A stretch of 11,916 bases of DNA from a bacterium (GTDB lineage: Bacteria; Patescibacteriota; Minisyncoccia; Phycocordibacterales; 2-02-FULL-43-11): positions 1 through 11,916 of the forward strand of contig JAKAHN010000008.1 of NCBI GenBank assembly GCA_021814895.1, read 5' to 3'. Positions 1-6,520 of the stretch are shown in pieces (the stretch's first letter is position 1; each line of letters starts with the position of its first letter). Below the pieces are notes generated by a model that worked only from the letters and a program-made list of their open reading frames with translations, was not told the origin of the DNA and did not search any database. Both the position numbers and the translations under genes were made by a program.

Positions 1-564
1 CTTCCAGGAATTATTAACGATTTTTGACAGTTGACCGAAAGATTCCGCTATTTCTTTTTTAAAATCATCGAAACTCAGGGTGTCTAAATTCTTATGACTG
101 ACACCATGAGGCAAAAACTCCACCAAACCGCTCGCTTCCATTTCTTTTATCTGGCCTTCATTCATCATATCTATACTGACTCCGTCGCTTGTCGTCATTT
201 TACCGCCGATAAAACCGGTTGAAATAAATACCGAGGCTGGAAAATTATATTTTTTAAGCAACGGGAAAACATAATGATAATTATCCAAATAACCATCGTC
301 AAAGGTCAAAGAAGCCTTTTTTGAAACAGGTTTTTTATCTTTTAAATCTTGAATCAACTGCGAAAGTTTGATGATTTCATATTTATTGTTTTTTAAAAAA
401 TTCAAGTGCCTTGAAAAATCTTTCGGTCTGACATTAAAAAACGCCGGGTTATCCGCCACAGAATGGTACATCAATACGGTCGCCTTATTGCTTTTAATCC
501 GCGTAAAAAAGCCGATAATAATCAGTACCGCATCTTTAGATTTTTTTTTAAAAAAATCAATCAT
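1..564 (-). CDS. Polysaccharide deacetylase (NodB fold), N-terminal 188 residues, 3' end outside window
   Basis: The frame is open from the ATG at 564 to the window edge and encodes 188 residues without a stop. It has the NodB layout. LMYHSV is at residues 31-36. The first motif TFDDG is at 87-91, with D89 as expected catalytic base and D90 as metal ligand. The HGVSH motif at 153-157 supplies the two metal-binding histidines H153 and H157. Family members remove N- or O-acetyl groups from chitin-like, PNAG or peptidoglycan sugars. A hydrophobic stretch at about 12-20 could be a weak membrane association, but I see no classical signal peptide. The start overlaps the stop of the upstream epimerase gene by one base (TAATG), so translation is probably coupled. 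The missing C-terminal part should hold the remaining family motifs. The fold assignment is firm; the substrate is unknown. Confidence 0.9.
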   Translation of the reverse strand, partial: MIDFFKKKSKDAVLIIIGFFTRIKSNKATVLMYHSVADNPAFFNVRPKDFSRHLNFLKNNKYEIIKLSQLIQDLKDKKPVSKKASLTFDDGYLDNYHYVFPLLKKYNFPASVFISTGFIGGKMTTSDGVSIDMMNEGQIKEMEASGLVEFLPHGVSHKNLDTLSFDDFKKEIAESFGQLSKIVNNSWK

Positions 565-1595
565 TAAAAAAGTTTATTTTTCCAAGTTTTCGGCGTTAGT
601 TCATTTATGATTTCCAGATCAAGGTGATAACGAAAAGGTTTGACTCCTCTTTTTTTTATATAATCAATTATAGATTGAATGCCATCCTTCAAACTTGTTT
701 TCGGAGTGTAACCGAGCAATCTTCTGGCTTTCTCCGCGCTGGCATTGGCCAATTTCACTTCTCTCGGCCTATCCGGCACATAAATAGGCTTGAGCGAAAA
801 GTTTAGAAGCTTCGCGGTTAGTTTCGCCAATTCGTTTATCGTCACAAATTCCGTATCCGGACCGATATTGATTACCTCACCCGCAACATCATTGGAAAAA
901 GCGCATTTAATTAGCGGGTTGACGACATCGTCAATAAAACTAAAACTGCGTTTCTGTTCGCCATCTCCGTAAATAATAGGCTGTTTGCCCTGAAGCATCC
1001 TGTTGACCATAATGGAAACGACATTGCGGTATGGGTCGTCATATTTTTGACGCGGACCGATAATATTATGGGGTAAGACAATCACATATTCCATACTGTG
1101 AAGTTCGCAAAGATTTCTCACCGTTAATTCCGAGGCATATTTGGCAATACCATACGGGTCATTCGGTTTTGGAATCATATCTTCGGTAAACGGCAACTTA
1201 TCTTGTTCTCCGTATCTATCCATACTTCCGCAAAAAATAAATCTTTTCACGCCTCTTGCAATGGAAGCGCTTAAAACAGAAGTGGTTATACCGTAAGTAT
1301 TTTGAGTTATATAGTGCGGCGAAAAAGGGCTGACTCCTAAATAGGCAGTGCAAGCGGTATGGTAAACAATATCCACCCCCTTCAAAAGAGAAAACATCTT
1401 CTTTCTGTCCAAACAGTCAGCTTTGTAAAAAGTGACGCCCCTAGGCACGTTATCTTTATACCCGCCGACTAAATTATCGCAGCCAAAAACCTTGTGACCT
1501 TCTTTCTGGAGTTTCTCAGCTAAGTGACTGCCCAAAAAACCGGCGATACCTGTTATAAAAATCTTCTTTTTAGGAGCGACCAGCTTGTTATTCAT
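564..1595 (-). CDS. NAD-dependent sugar epimerase/dehydratase (extended SDR)
   Basis: This 343-aa protein has typical extended-SDR length. The Rossmann glycine motif G16-x-x-G19-x-x-G22 lies in ITGIAGFLG, and D40 in GCDNL suits binding of the NAD adenosine ribose. The catalytic set is S124 (in CGSMDRYG), Y148 and K152 (YxxxK in PYGIAKYASE). NIIGPRQ at about 177-183 and RSFSFIDDV near 215-223 are usual substrate-domain landmarks of UDP-glucose 4-epimerase and dTDP-glucose dehydratase relatives. The family interconverts or dehydrates nucleotide sugars in the cytoplasm. The neighbours (glycosyltransferases, a nucleotide-sugar dehydrogenase-like gene, a deacetylase) support a role in making a glycan precursor. 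4-epimerase versus 4,6-dehydratase cannot be decided. The unusual SMDRYG in place of SSxxVYG hints at a divergent subgroup. The ATG at 1595 is preceded by a promoter-like pair and no Shine-Dalgarno. Confidence 0.88.
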   Translation of the reverse strand: MNNKLVAPKKKIFITGIAGFLGSHLAEKLQKEGHKVFGCDNLVGGYKDNVPRGVTFYKADCLDRKKMFSLLKGVDIVYHTACTAYLGVSPFSPHYITQNTYGITTSVLSASIARGVKRFIFCGSMDRYGEQDKLPFTEDMIPKPNDPYGIAKYASELTVRNLCELHSMEYVIVLPHNIIGPRQKYDDPYRNVVSIMVNRMLQGKQPIIYGDGEQKRSFSFIDDVVNPLIKCAFSNDVAGEVINIGPDTEFVTINELAKLTAKLLNFSLKPIYVPDRPREVKLANASAEKARRLLGYTPKTSLKDGIQSIIDYIKKRGVKPFRYHLDLEIINELTPKTWKNKLF

Positions 1596-1601
1596 CAGTC
1601 A

Positions 1602-1630
1602 AGAATACAAAAAAATCGCCTCAAATACAA
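1602..1630 (-). promoter_or_regulatory. Possible promoter for the epimerase gene, near-leaderless geometry
   Basis: On the minus strand a -35-like TTGTAT (1625-1630) and a -10-like TATTCT (1602-1607) are separated by 17 bases. The -10 hexamer ends six bases before the ATG at 1595, so transcription would begin at or next to the start codon. Matches to consensus are only 3/6 and 4/6, which occurs by chance in AT-rich DNA. The 96-base gap upstream of this gene leaves room for a promoter. Confidence 0.3.
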
Positions 1631-1691
1631 CTTTGTTTTAATTGATTTTGCTTTGCATTTTAAAGTCAAACTCCGATTTTTTCTGGTTCAT

Positions 1692-2732
1692 CTATTGAAT
1701 TTCCTCGGCAAGCCTATCGGCTAAAAATGACAAACTGTGATTCTTTAACACAAATTCTCGATTGAGCGCGCTACGACGCAAACATTCCGCTTGAGACAGG
1801 GAAAAAGTTTCTTTGATTTTATCCGCGACAAAATTCAAATTGAGTTCTGTGATTTTCCCCTCATCGCCCACAACGCTAAAAACCGAATCGTTCGCCACAA
1901 TTGCCAAAGTCCCGCAAGCCATCGCCTCAAGAATTGTTTTATCAAACGAGCCAGAGGGCGTAAGGTTTATAAAAACTTTGTTCTGATTAAAAAATTTTGA
2001 AGCGGTTTCGTGCGAGACCGCGCCGACAAAACGCACAACCCCTTTATCAACCAACGGCTTTAAAAGTTCGCGGACATCCGCCGCGTATTTTTCGTTCCCC
2101 CAACTTGGAGAACCGGCAATTGTAAATTTAATATTTAGAGTATTTTCTTTTTCTAAAAGCAAAATGGCTCTGGCTAAAATATTAATATTTTTCACCGGAT
2201 CAATTCTACCAAGCGAAATGATTGTCTGTCCGCGCGAGTTAATTTTATTAGTTGGCATAAACAAGTCAGTATCAACGCCTACCGGCATCTGCACAGAACT
2301 ATCCAATTTCGCAGAAGCGGAGTGTTCGGAAGTGTAAAAAATTTTTTTAGAAAACTTCATCGCTAATCGAGCAAAAAAATCTGCTTTTTTATGGTTATAC
2401 CAAAAATAAACCGGGGTAGAAAAAAAAATCCACAGGGGCGCTCCGGCTAAAACATACTCCTTATTCATATGAACAAAAACCGCGTCGGCAGAGTGTCGCG
2501 TCTTCCAAATAAAAAATAATACTTTTAATATTTTATAAAGCTTCCACCTTTTATTTCTTGCTCCATTTATTGAAAAAACTTTGACATTAAAAGGTAAAGT
2601 CATTTCACCCGTCCGTAAAGCAACAACTGTGATTTCTTCAAATTTTTTTGAGAATTCAGCAAGCCAACCGTGAAAAAACCCGAGTACCGGATCATTCTTA
2701 TCAATTGCCTGAGTAAAAATTAATAAACGCAT
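1692..2732 (-). CDS. GT4-type glycosyltransferase with variant EX7E motif
   Basis: This 346-aa cytoplasmic GT-B protein has an N-terminal Rossmann half starting MRLLIFTQ. The interdomain segment MPVGVDTDLF is at 149-158. The C-terminal half opens with SLGRIDPVKN (173-182), where the Arg and Lys normally contact the donor diphosphate. The donor motif region SGSFDKTILEAMACG (260-274) keeps the second Glu (E269). At the position of the first Glu of EX7E there is Gly261, a variant I associate with some prokaryotic GT4 subgroups. The family moves a sugar from a nucleotide-sugar to a lipid-linked, protein or polysaccharide acceptor with retention of configuration. Donor and acceptor are unknown. 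A reasonable promoter lies directly upstream, and the gene is followed after 96 bases by the epimerase. Confidence 0.85.
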   Translation of the reverse strand: MRLLIFTQAIDKNDPVLGFFHGWLAEFSKKFEEITVVALRTGEMTLPFNVKVFSINGARNKRWKLYKILKVLFFIWKTRHSADAVFVHMNKEYVLAGAPLWIFFSTPVYFWYNHKKADFFARLAMKFSKKIFYTSEHSASAKLDSSVQMPVGVDTDLFMPTNKINSRGQTIISLGRIDPVKNINILARAILLLEKENTLNIKFTIAGSPSWGNEKYAADVRELLKPLVDKGVVRFVGAVSHETASKFFNQNKVFINLTPSGSFDKTILEAMACGTLAIVANDSVFSVVGDEGKITELNLNFVADKIKETFSLSQAECLRRSALNREFVLKNHSLSFLADRLAEEIQ

Positions 2733-2742
2733 GAATGTTTAA

Positions 2743-2770
2743 ATCCTATCACTTTTCTAGCGTTTATCAA
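2743..2770 (-). promoter_or_regulatory. Candidate promoter for the glycosyltransferase at 2732
   Basis: Read on the minus strand, TTGATA (2765-2770; 5/6 match to TTGACA) and TAGGAT (2743-2748; 4/6 match to TATAAT) are separated by 16 bases. The -10 ends ten bases before the ATG at 2732, so the expected leader is only a few nucleotides. No Shine-Dalgarno-like purine block sits at the usual distance. This is the best promoter match I found in the window. Confidence 0.4.
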
Positions 2771-2809
2771 TTAAAACCAAATAATAGAATCTTCCTGCCC
2801 CCCCTCATT

Positions 2810-3706
2810 TCATTTTTGTTTAACAACCTTGGAACCATAAACCCCCTCCAGCAAATCAAGATCTTTCTCGCTTTCAACCAATAATTTGATATTTTCTTTG
2901 GCCATACTTTCTAAAACTGCCTTTCCTTCTTTTTCACCAACCATTTTTTTGTAAGAATCGGAAAAGGCGGCAAAATCTTTTATGAAACAATGTCCGCCAG
3001 CGCCCCGCCCGCTTTTGTGCAGTGGTGAAGCATACCTGTTCGGAATAAACGGATCAGCTTTTACGGCTTGTTCAATATTTTTCCAGTCTACGCCCAATTT
3101 TACCGCCAAATCATACATCATATTAAAAAATATAATCTGGGTATAACCGCTACAGTTGTGAGTATATTTAATGATTTCCGCTTCATTGCTTGAAACCGTT
3201 TTATGATAAGGCGCTGGAGCTAAAACCGAATGAACTTTTTCAGCCGCCTTTTTATGCTTTGCCGTATTATGGGTAATGCCAACAATGTTCATAAACGGAT
3301 GAGAAGCGTCTTCGGCGGCGGTTGATTCGCTTAAAAATTCCGGAGAGTGAATAACGATACGGTCAGGAAATTCTTCTTGAATTTTTTTTGTCAGTCCAGG
3401 CAAAATTGTTGATTTCAAAACAACAATGGAACCGACTCCCGACAAAGGTAAAACTTTCTTTATAATATCAGCATTATAGCCTTTTGGTGTGGTGGGAGTT
3501 GGTACAGCAATAAAAACAATATCGCAGTTTTTTATTTTTTCTTTATTGCCGGCATATTGCTCTTCCAAGGCGTAACGCACAACCTCATATCCTCTATTTT
3601 CAAAGTCGTCAGAATAATTTTTACCAATAAAACCTTGGCCGATAAAACCAATCAGCGGTTTTTTGGAAGCCACTTTTTTACTTTTTGTGTTTTTTATTTT
3701 AGACAT
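2810..3706 (-). CDS. UDP-glucose/GDP-mannose dehydrogenase family protein, short form lacking the C-terminal UDP-binding domain
   Basis: This 298-aa protein follows the UDP-glucose dehydrogenase family through its NAD-binding and central domains. The nucleotide motif is G23-x-G25-x-x-G28 (GQGFIG). VPTPT is at 68-72 and KST at 98-100. SPEFLSES at 121-128 supplies E123 and E127. K180 and N184 lie in EIIKYTHN. The catalytic-loop motif GRGAGGHCFIKD (233-244) contains C240 and D244. The spacings E-x3-E, K-x3-N and C-x3-D match the catalytic set known from the streptococcal enzyme. Full-length enzymes have roughly 390-450 residues with a third, C-terminal domain; here only about 54 residues follow the Cys loop. 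Two NAD-linked oxidations of a hexose to a uronic acid are therefore plausible but not certain. The residues kept argue against simple decay. It lies between glycosyltransferase genes. The start is ATG with a Lys-rich N-terminal extension of about 16 residues. Confidence 0.85.
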   Translation of the reverse strand: MSKIKNTKSKKVASKKPLIGFIGQGFIGKNYSDDFENRGYEVVRYALEEQYAGNKEKIKNCDIVFIAVPTPTTPKGYNADIIKKVLPLSGVGSIVVLKSTILPGLTKKIQEEFPDRIVIHSPEFLSESTAAEDASHPFMNIVGITHNTAKHKKAAEKVHSVLAPAPYHKTVSSNEAEIIKYTHNCSGYTQIIFFNMMYDLAVKLGVDWKNIEQAVKADPFIPNRYASPLHKSGRGAGGHCFIKDFAAFSDSYKKMVGEKEGKAVLESMAKENIKLLVESEKDLDLLEGVYGSKVVKQK

Positions 3707-3756
3707 AATGCCAGCAATATTACATTAGTTTTTAAATATTGAAAAGTTTTTACCAA

Positions 3757-4899
3757 CTAATTTTTCAAACAATTCTCAATAGATTCTTTAAACTTCTGCA
3801 AATATTCCTCTCTTGATTGTGGCAACTCTTTTCCAAAACCGCCAAACAAAACTCCTCTAAGCCTTTCCCTTAGACCATTATCCTCAATGAGATGCGTTAT
3901 CGCCGAGGCAAGACATTTAGCATCGCCAATCGGGCAAATTTCGGCATTATCACCATCTTTCAAAAGCCACCCTGCCACACCGACATCGGTCATCACAACA
4001 GGCGTTCCGGCATAAGCCGCTTCAGTCACGGCCATACCAAATCCTTCAAAATTTGAAGTCTGGAGATAAATATCCACCCCCTTGTAAAAACCCGGAATAT
4101 CTTTATCCTCAGCAGAAATAATGGAAACATTTTTAGACAATCCGTGCATTTCAGTCAAAGTGGAAAGTTTTGTTTTACCAGTACCCTTCCCAGCTATCAC
4201 CAACCCGACCTTCGGATATTTCTGGCAAACAATCTTCAAGGTCTTGATCGCCAATGCAAAATTCTTTTCCTTCTCCAGCCGACCTGCGGAAAAAATCACA
4301 AAATTCCAATCTGGGTGATCGTGACGAAAATCAAAAGGAGTGGCTTTTTCATAATTCTTTCTTTCCACATAAATCGGCAATACAACAAGAGACACCTTTA
4401 ACTTGTAATTTTGGTCTGATAACAAAGAATTCTTTATGCGTTCTGAAACAACGCGGATGCCATCTGCATTTGGCAAAACTTTTCGAGAAATCAAAAGTCG
4501 CAAACGGTTTAACAATGATTGTTTTTTGAAAAACGGGCTCAAAAAATCGGTGTGAATTTGAATATGTAATTTGGCTCCTGTTTTTTCGGTCGCCCTTTTT
4601 GCTGAAAGCCCCGCCTCAAAAGGGTCTTGGGCGCTAATAACAAAATCACTTCCATTGTTGTGAGTAATACTTTTTGCAATCTTTGAAGCATCAAATGGAT
4701 ACATCCATCTACACCAAGAAAGAGTTGGGTAAACCCAAACATTTTTTGCAAGTTGTAAATTGTGAAACTTTGAGTTTTGTTTTGTAAAAACAATTATATG
4801 CAACTCCTCAAAAAGTTCACCATAATCAACCATTCGCGCAGAAACAGCGCTACTTTCATTAAAAATATTCCTGTCACTGCCTATAAAAATAACTTTCAT
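3757..4899 (-). CDS. GT4-type glycosyltransferase
   Basis: This 380-aa protein has GT-B architecture. The N-terminal acceptor half begins MKVIFIGSD and contains a QIHTDFLSP segment (114-122) of the kind seen in GT4 enzymes. The C-terminal donor half has SAGRLEKEKN (204-213) and a full EX7E motif, E285 to E293, in NFEGFGMAVTEAAYAGTP. It should transfer a sugar from a nucleotide donor on the cytoplasmic side. It starts 20 bases after the stop of another GT4 gene, so the two are very likely cotranscribed and may act in successive steps. A Shine-Dalgarno-like AGGA (4911-4914) lies 11 bases before the ATG, inside the start of the 7-bp repeat tract. Family assignment is strong; the specific sugar is unknown. 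Confidence 0.9.
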   Translation of the reverse strand: MKVIFIGSDRNIFNESSAVSARMVDYGELFEELHIIVFTKQNSKFHNLQLAKNVWVYPTLSWCRWMYPFDASKIAKSITHNNGSDFVISAQDPFEAGLSAKRATEKTGAKLHIQIHTDFLSPFFKKQSLLNRLRLLISRKVLPNADGIRVVSERIKNSLLSDQNYKLKVSLVVLPIYVERKNYEKATPFDFRHDHPDWNFVIFSAGRLEKEKNFALAIKTLKIVCQKYPKVGLVIAGKGTGKTKLSTLTEMHGLSKNVSIISAEDKDIPGFYKGVDIYLQTSNFEGFGMAVTEAAYAGTPVVMTDVGVAGWLLKDGDNAEICPIGDAKCLASAITHLIEDNGLRERLRGVLFGGFGKELPQSREEYLQKFKESIENCLKN

Positions 4900-4911
4900 T
4901 TTTTTGTTTTT

Positions 4912-4939
4912 CCTAGCACCTAAAACCTAGTGCCTAATA
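4912..4939. repeat. Heptamer-phased repeat tract A (4 units) through a stop codon
   Basis: On the plus strand four consecutive 7-base units begin CCTA: CCTAGCA at 4912, CCTAAAA at 4919, CCTAGTG at 4926 and CCTAATA at 4933. Only the last three bases vary. The tract spans the stop codon of the upstream glycosyltransferase gene (TAG read from 4922 to 4920) and encodes its last residues (LGTRF). It also supplies the AGGA that may serve as ribosome-binding site for the next gene. Confidence 0.75.
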
Positions 4940-5924
4940 ATTTAATAAACTCCTCAGCGATCTCATCAAAACTATGCGTGAATGAAAGTTTTTTTATTTT
5001 TTCAACTTCTTTTTTATAATTTTCTTCATCAACTAAAGAGATGAAACCTTGAGCTATGTTTTCAACATTATTTGGGTCAATGATTATCCCCGCCTTACCT
5101 AAATGTTTTGCAATCCCGTGATATTTAGTTAAAAGAAACGGCTTGTTGTAAGAAATCGCCTCCAGTATGGAATTCGGGCTTATTTCACTTAAAGAAACCG
5201 CCACTACAGCATAACAAGATTTCAATTTTTCATTATATTCTTCCGGAGTATAAGAACCCGTATCCAGCTTAATTCCGGGAAAATCTTTTTCCGCTTTATT
5301 AAATCCGGCTTCAATATTTTCAAAATTTTTCGCCGTAATCTGTCGACCAGCGCCAAGAAAAATTTTCTCATTCGGCTCATTGCCTTGCGCTTTCGGATAA
5401 TAACAATTTTCTATAATTCTGACCTTCTCCGGATTAATTTTATAAAAACCGGACCAAATATCTCTCTGCCAGGAAGTGCTAAAAACAATATAGTCCGAGT
5501 AATCTAAAATAAACTGGTGAATTTTTGAAATTACTTTTTCTTTGGGCGAAAGTCGAGGTATTGCTTCGTAAAAATCAGGTAGAGGAACTTTAATGCCGGA
5601 GCGTTCCAAATAAGTTTCCCATAAAAAATCACCACCTGTCCTTATGGCGATTTTCTTGCCCCAAAGAAAAGATGAAATAACCGCCGGGAAACCGACCGAA
5701 ACCGTGTCCAAAGCGATTATCACGTCAATTTTCGGCGTAACAAAAAAAACGCGCGCCAAATACCAGAGCTGACGAATACCCCACGGTAAATGTTTTTCAA
5801 TTTTGTAAGACAAAACTCTCACTTCATGACCAGCGTGTTGCAAAGCCTCACTTAAAGATTTTGCATATTTAGCCGGCCCGCCAACGTCTGGCGGATAAAT
5901 ACCTGTGGCAATAAGAATTCGCAT
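4920..5924 (-). CDS. GT4-type glycosyltransferase
   Basis: This 334-aa protein begins with the typical GT4 N-terminal motif: IATGIYPPDVGGPAKYA (5-21) contains the glycine-rich acceptor-site loop. The donor half has GAGRQITAKN (191-200), with Arg and Lys in the usual donor-binding places, and an EX7E motif with E247 and E255 in SEISPNSILEAI. HSFDEIAEEF near the end is a common C-terminal helix pattern. It probably adds a sugar to a lipid-linked or other cytoplasm-facing acceptor. It is the first gene after a strong terminator, so it should have its own promoter and head the left-hand glycan operon. The last residues are encoded by the repeat tract at its 3' end. Donor and acceptor cannot be predicted. 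Confidence 0.88.
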   Translation of the reverse strand: MRILIATGIYPPDVGGPAKYAKSLSEALQHAGHEVRVLSYKIEKHLPWGIRQLWYLARVFFVTPKIDVIIALDTVSVGFPAVISSFLWGKKIAIRTGGDFLWETYLERSGIKVPLPDFYEAIPRLSPKEKVISKIHQFILDYSDYIVFSTSWQRDIWSGFYKINPEKVRIIENCYYPKAQGNEPNEKIFLGAGRQITAKNFENIEAGFNKAEKDFPGIKLDTGSYTPEEYNEKLKSCYAVVAVSLSEISPNSILEAISYNKPFLLTKYHGIAKHLGKAGIIIDPNNVENIAQGFISLVDEENYKKEVEKIKKLSFTHSFDEIAEEFIKLLGTRF

Positions 5925-5930
5925 AGCAAT

Positions 5931-5959
5931 AATTTACGCCAAAAAACGCTTTTCGGCAA
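5931..5959 (-). promoter_or_regulatory. Candidate promoter for the left glycan operon, near-leaderless
   Basis: Minus-strand TTGCCG (5954-5959) and TAAATT (5931-5936) are 17 bases apart, each matching consensus at 4/6. The -10 ends six bases before the ATG at 5924, and no Shine-Dalgarno is visible, so the mRNA would be leaderless or nearly so. A promoter is expected here because the region follows directly on the terminator T-tract. The hexamers themselves are weak. Confidence 0.4.
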
Positions 5960-5960
5960 C

Positions 5961-5997
5961 AAAAAACCGCCCGACACTTGATGAAGTGTTGGGCGGT
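5961..5997 (-). terminator. Rho-independent terminator of the thiol-redox operon
   Basis: Arms 5966-5979 and 5984-5997 pair over 14 positions around a 4-base loop (5980-5983), with one mismatch (5973/5990). The base of the stem is GC-rich (CCGCCC with GGGCGG). Read on the minus strand, the stem is followed at once by TTTTTTG (the A-run at 5961-5966 on the plus strand). There is no T-run on the other side, so it acts for minus-strand transcripts and closes the unit that ends with the thioredoxin-like gene. Confidence 0.88.
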
Positions 5998-6012
5998 GTA
6001 AAATTAAATCAA

Positions 6013-6060
6013 TTACTGCCCGAACAATTCTTGAAGTGTTTTCCTTAATTCATAATTCAT
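6013..6060 (-). CDS. Possible 15-codon micro-ORF
   Basis: An ATG at 6060 opens a 15-residue frame, MNYELRKTLQELFGQ, ending at TAA (6013-6015). A Shine-Dalgarno-like AGGA (6069-6072) sits eight bases upstream, which is better placed than in most larger genes here. The frame lies between the thioredoxin-like gene and the terminator, so it would be the last cistron of that unit. The peptide would be amphipathic. Part of it is encoded by a sequence (6018-6040) resembling the left part of the terminator (5969-5990), so it may simply be a by-product of a duplicated element. No function is proposed. Confidence 0.25.
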   Translation of the reverse strand: MNYELRKTLQELFGQ

Positions 6061-6077
6061 ACTTTATTTCCTATTCT

Positions 6078-6467
6078 TCAGTCGAACACACACCCCGTTG
6101 TACTTGCAAGATTCCCAAGCGATTGCTCGCCAATCAAAGTAGTTGAGGCGGTTTTCCAAGTCGGATAACCTGTTATACCAGCCGAGGCGCATTCGTCCGG
6201 CTTTTCAGTGCATTCAACATAATTTATATATTTGAAAGAATCGCCAAATTCGGCTTTCTGGGCTTGGCAATGCGAACACCAGTAAGCGCCGTACATTTTT
6301 GCGCCCTTGTCAGACAAACATTTAGCAAGCGCATCAAGGTGTTTATTGGCGTTAGCACCTGTGTTGTTTTTCTTTGGCAAAAGCATAACAATCGCTAAAA
6401 CCACAGCCGCCGCCAAAATGACTACCCAAACCCACCTAAAATTTATACCCAACTTGTTACTTTCCAT
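6078..6467 (-). CDS. Membrane-anchored thioredoxin-like protein, VKOR-type C-terminal domain
   Basis: This is a 129-aa protein. Residues 11-30 form one membrane helix preceded by a short basic-polar N-terminus, placing the rest outside the cytoplasm. A compact thioredoxin-like domain follows. MYGAYWCSHC (58-67) holds the redox pair C64-C67, YINYVEC and the following Cys give C86 and C93, and GYPT (100-103) provides the cis-Pro. This arrangement matches the thioredoxin domain usually fused to the C-terminus of bacterial vitamin K epoxide reductase homologues, where it passes disulfides to secreted proteins. Here it stands alone, and no VKOR membrane part is in the window. C50 and C126 may form a further pair. 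With a CcdA-like protein upstream it could equally work as a reductant. The gene starts at ATG with no Shine-Dalgarno and stops at TGA, followed by the terminator. Confidence 0.85.
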   Translation of the reverse strand: MESNKLGINFRWVWVVILAAAVVLAIVMLLPKKNNTGANANKHLDALAKCLSDKGAKMYGAYWCSHCQAQKAEFGDSFKYINYVECTEKPDECASAGITGYPTWKTASTTLIGEQSLGNLASTTGCVFD

Positions 6468-6520
6468 TATATTTATATAAATTTAATAATTCAAAAAACA
6501 TGCTTATATCTTAATGAAAA

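Noticed and set aside
368-1724. Plus-strand open frames over the deacetylase and epimerase genes (368-610, 624-806, 790-972, 1524-1724)
   Set aside because: They lie opposite strongly supported minus-strand genes, show no domain motifs and lack ribosome-binding sites.
2798-2804. Run of seven C after the short dehydrogenase gene, as a possible frameshift hiding a C-terminal domain
   Set aside because: The run lies downstream of the stop codon, and the 77-base gap cannot encode the missing domain.
4121-4793. Frames inside the GT4 gene at 3757-4899 (three on the plus strand, one minus-strand frame at 4539-4793)
   Set aside because: They overlap the GT4 coding region in other frames, and their translations have no recognisable features; the main frame carries complete GT4 motifs.
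2810-6080. UGA recoded as glycine, as in Gracilibacteria/Absconditabacteria
   Set aside because: TGA ends the genes at 2810 and 6078 at positions that fit the protein families, and no in-frame TGA interrupts the other genes.
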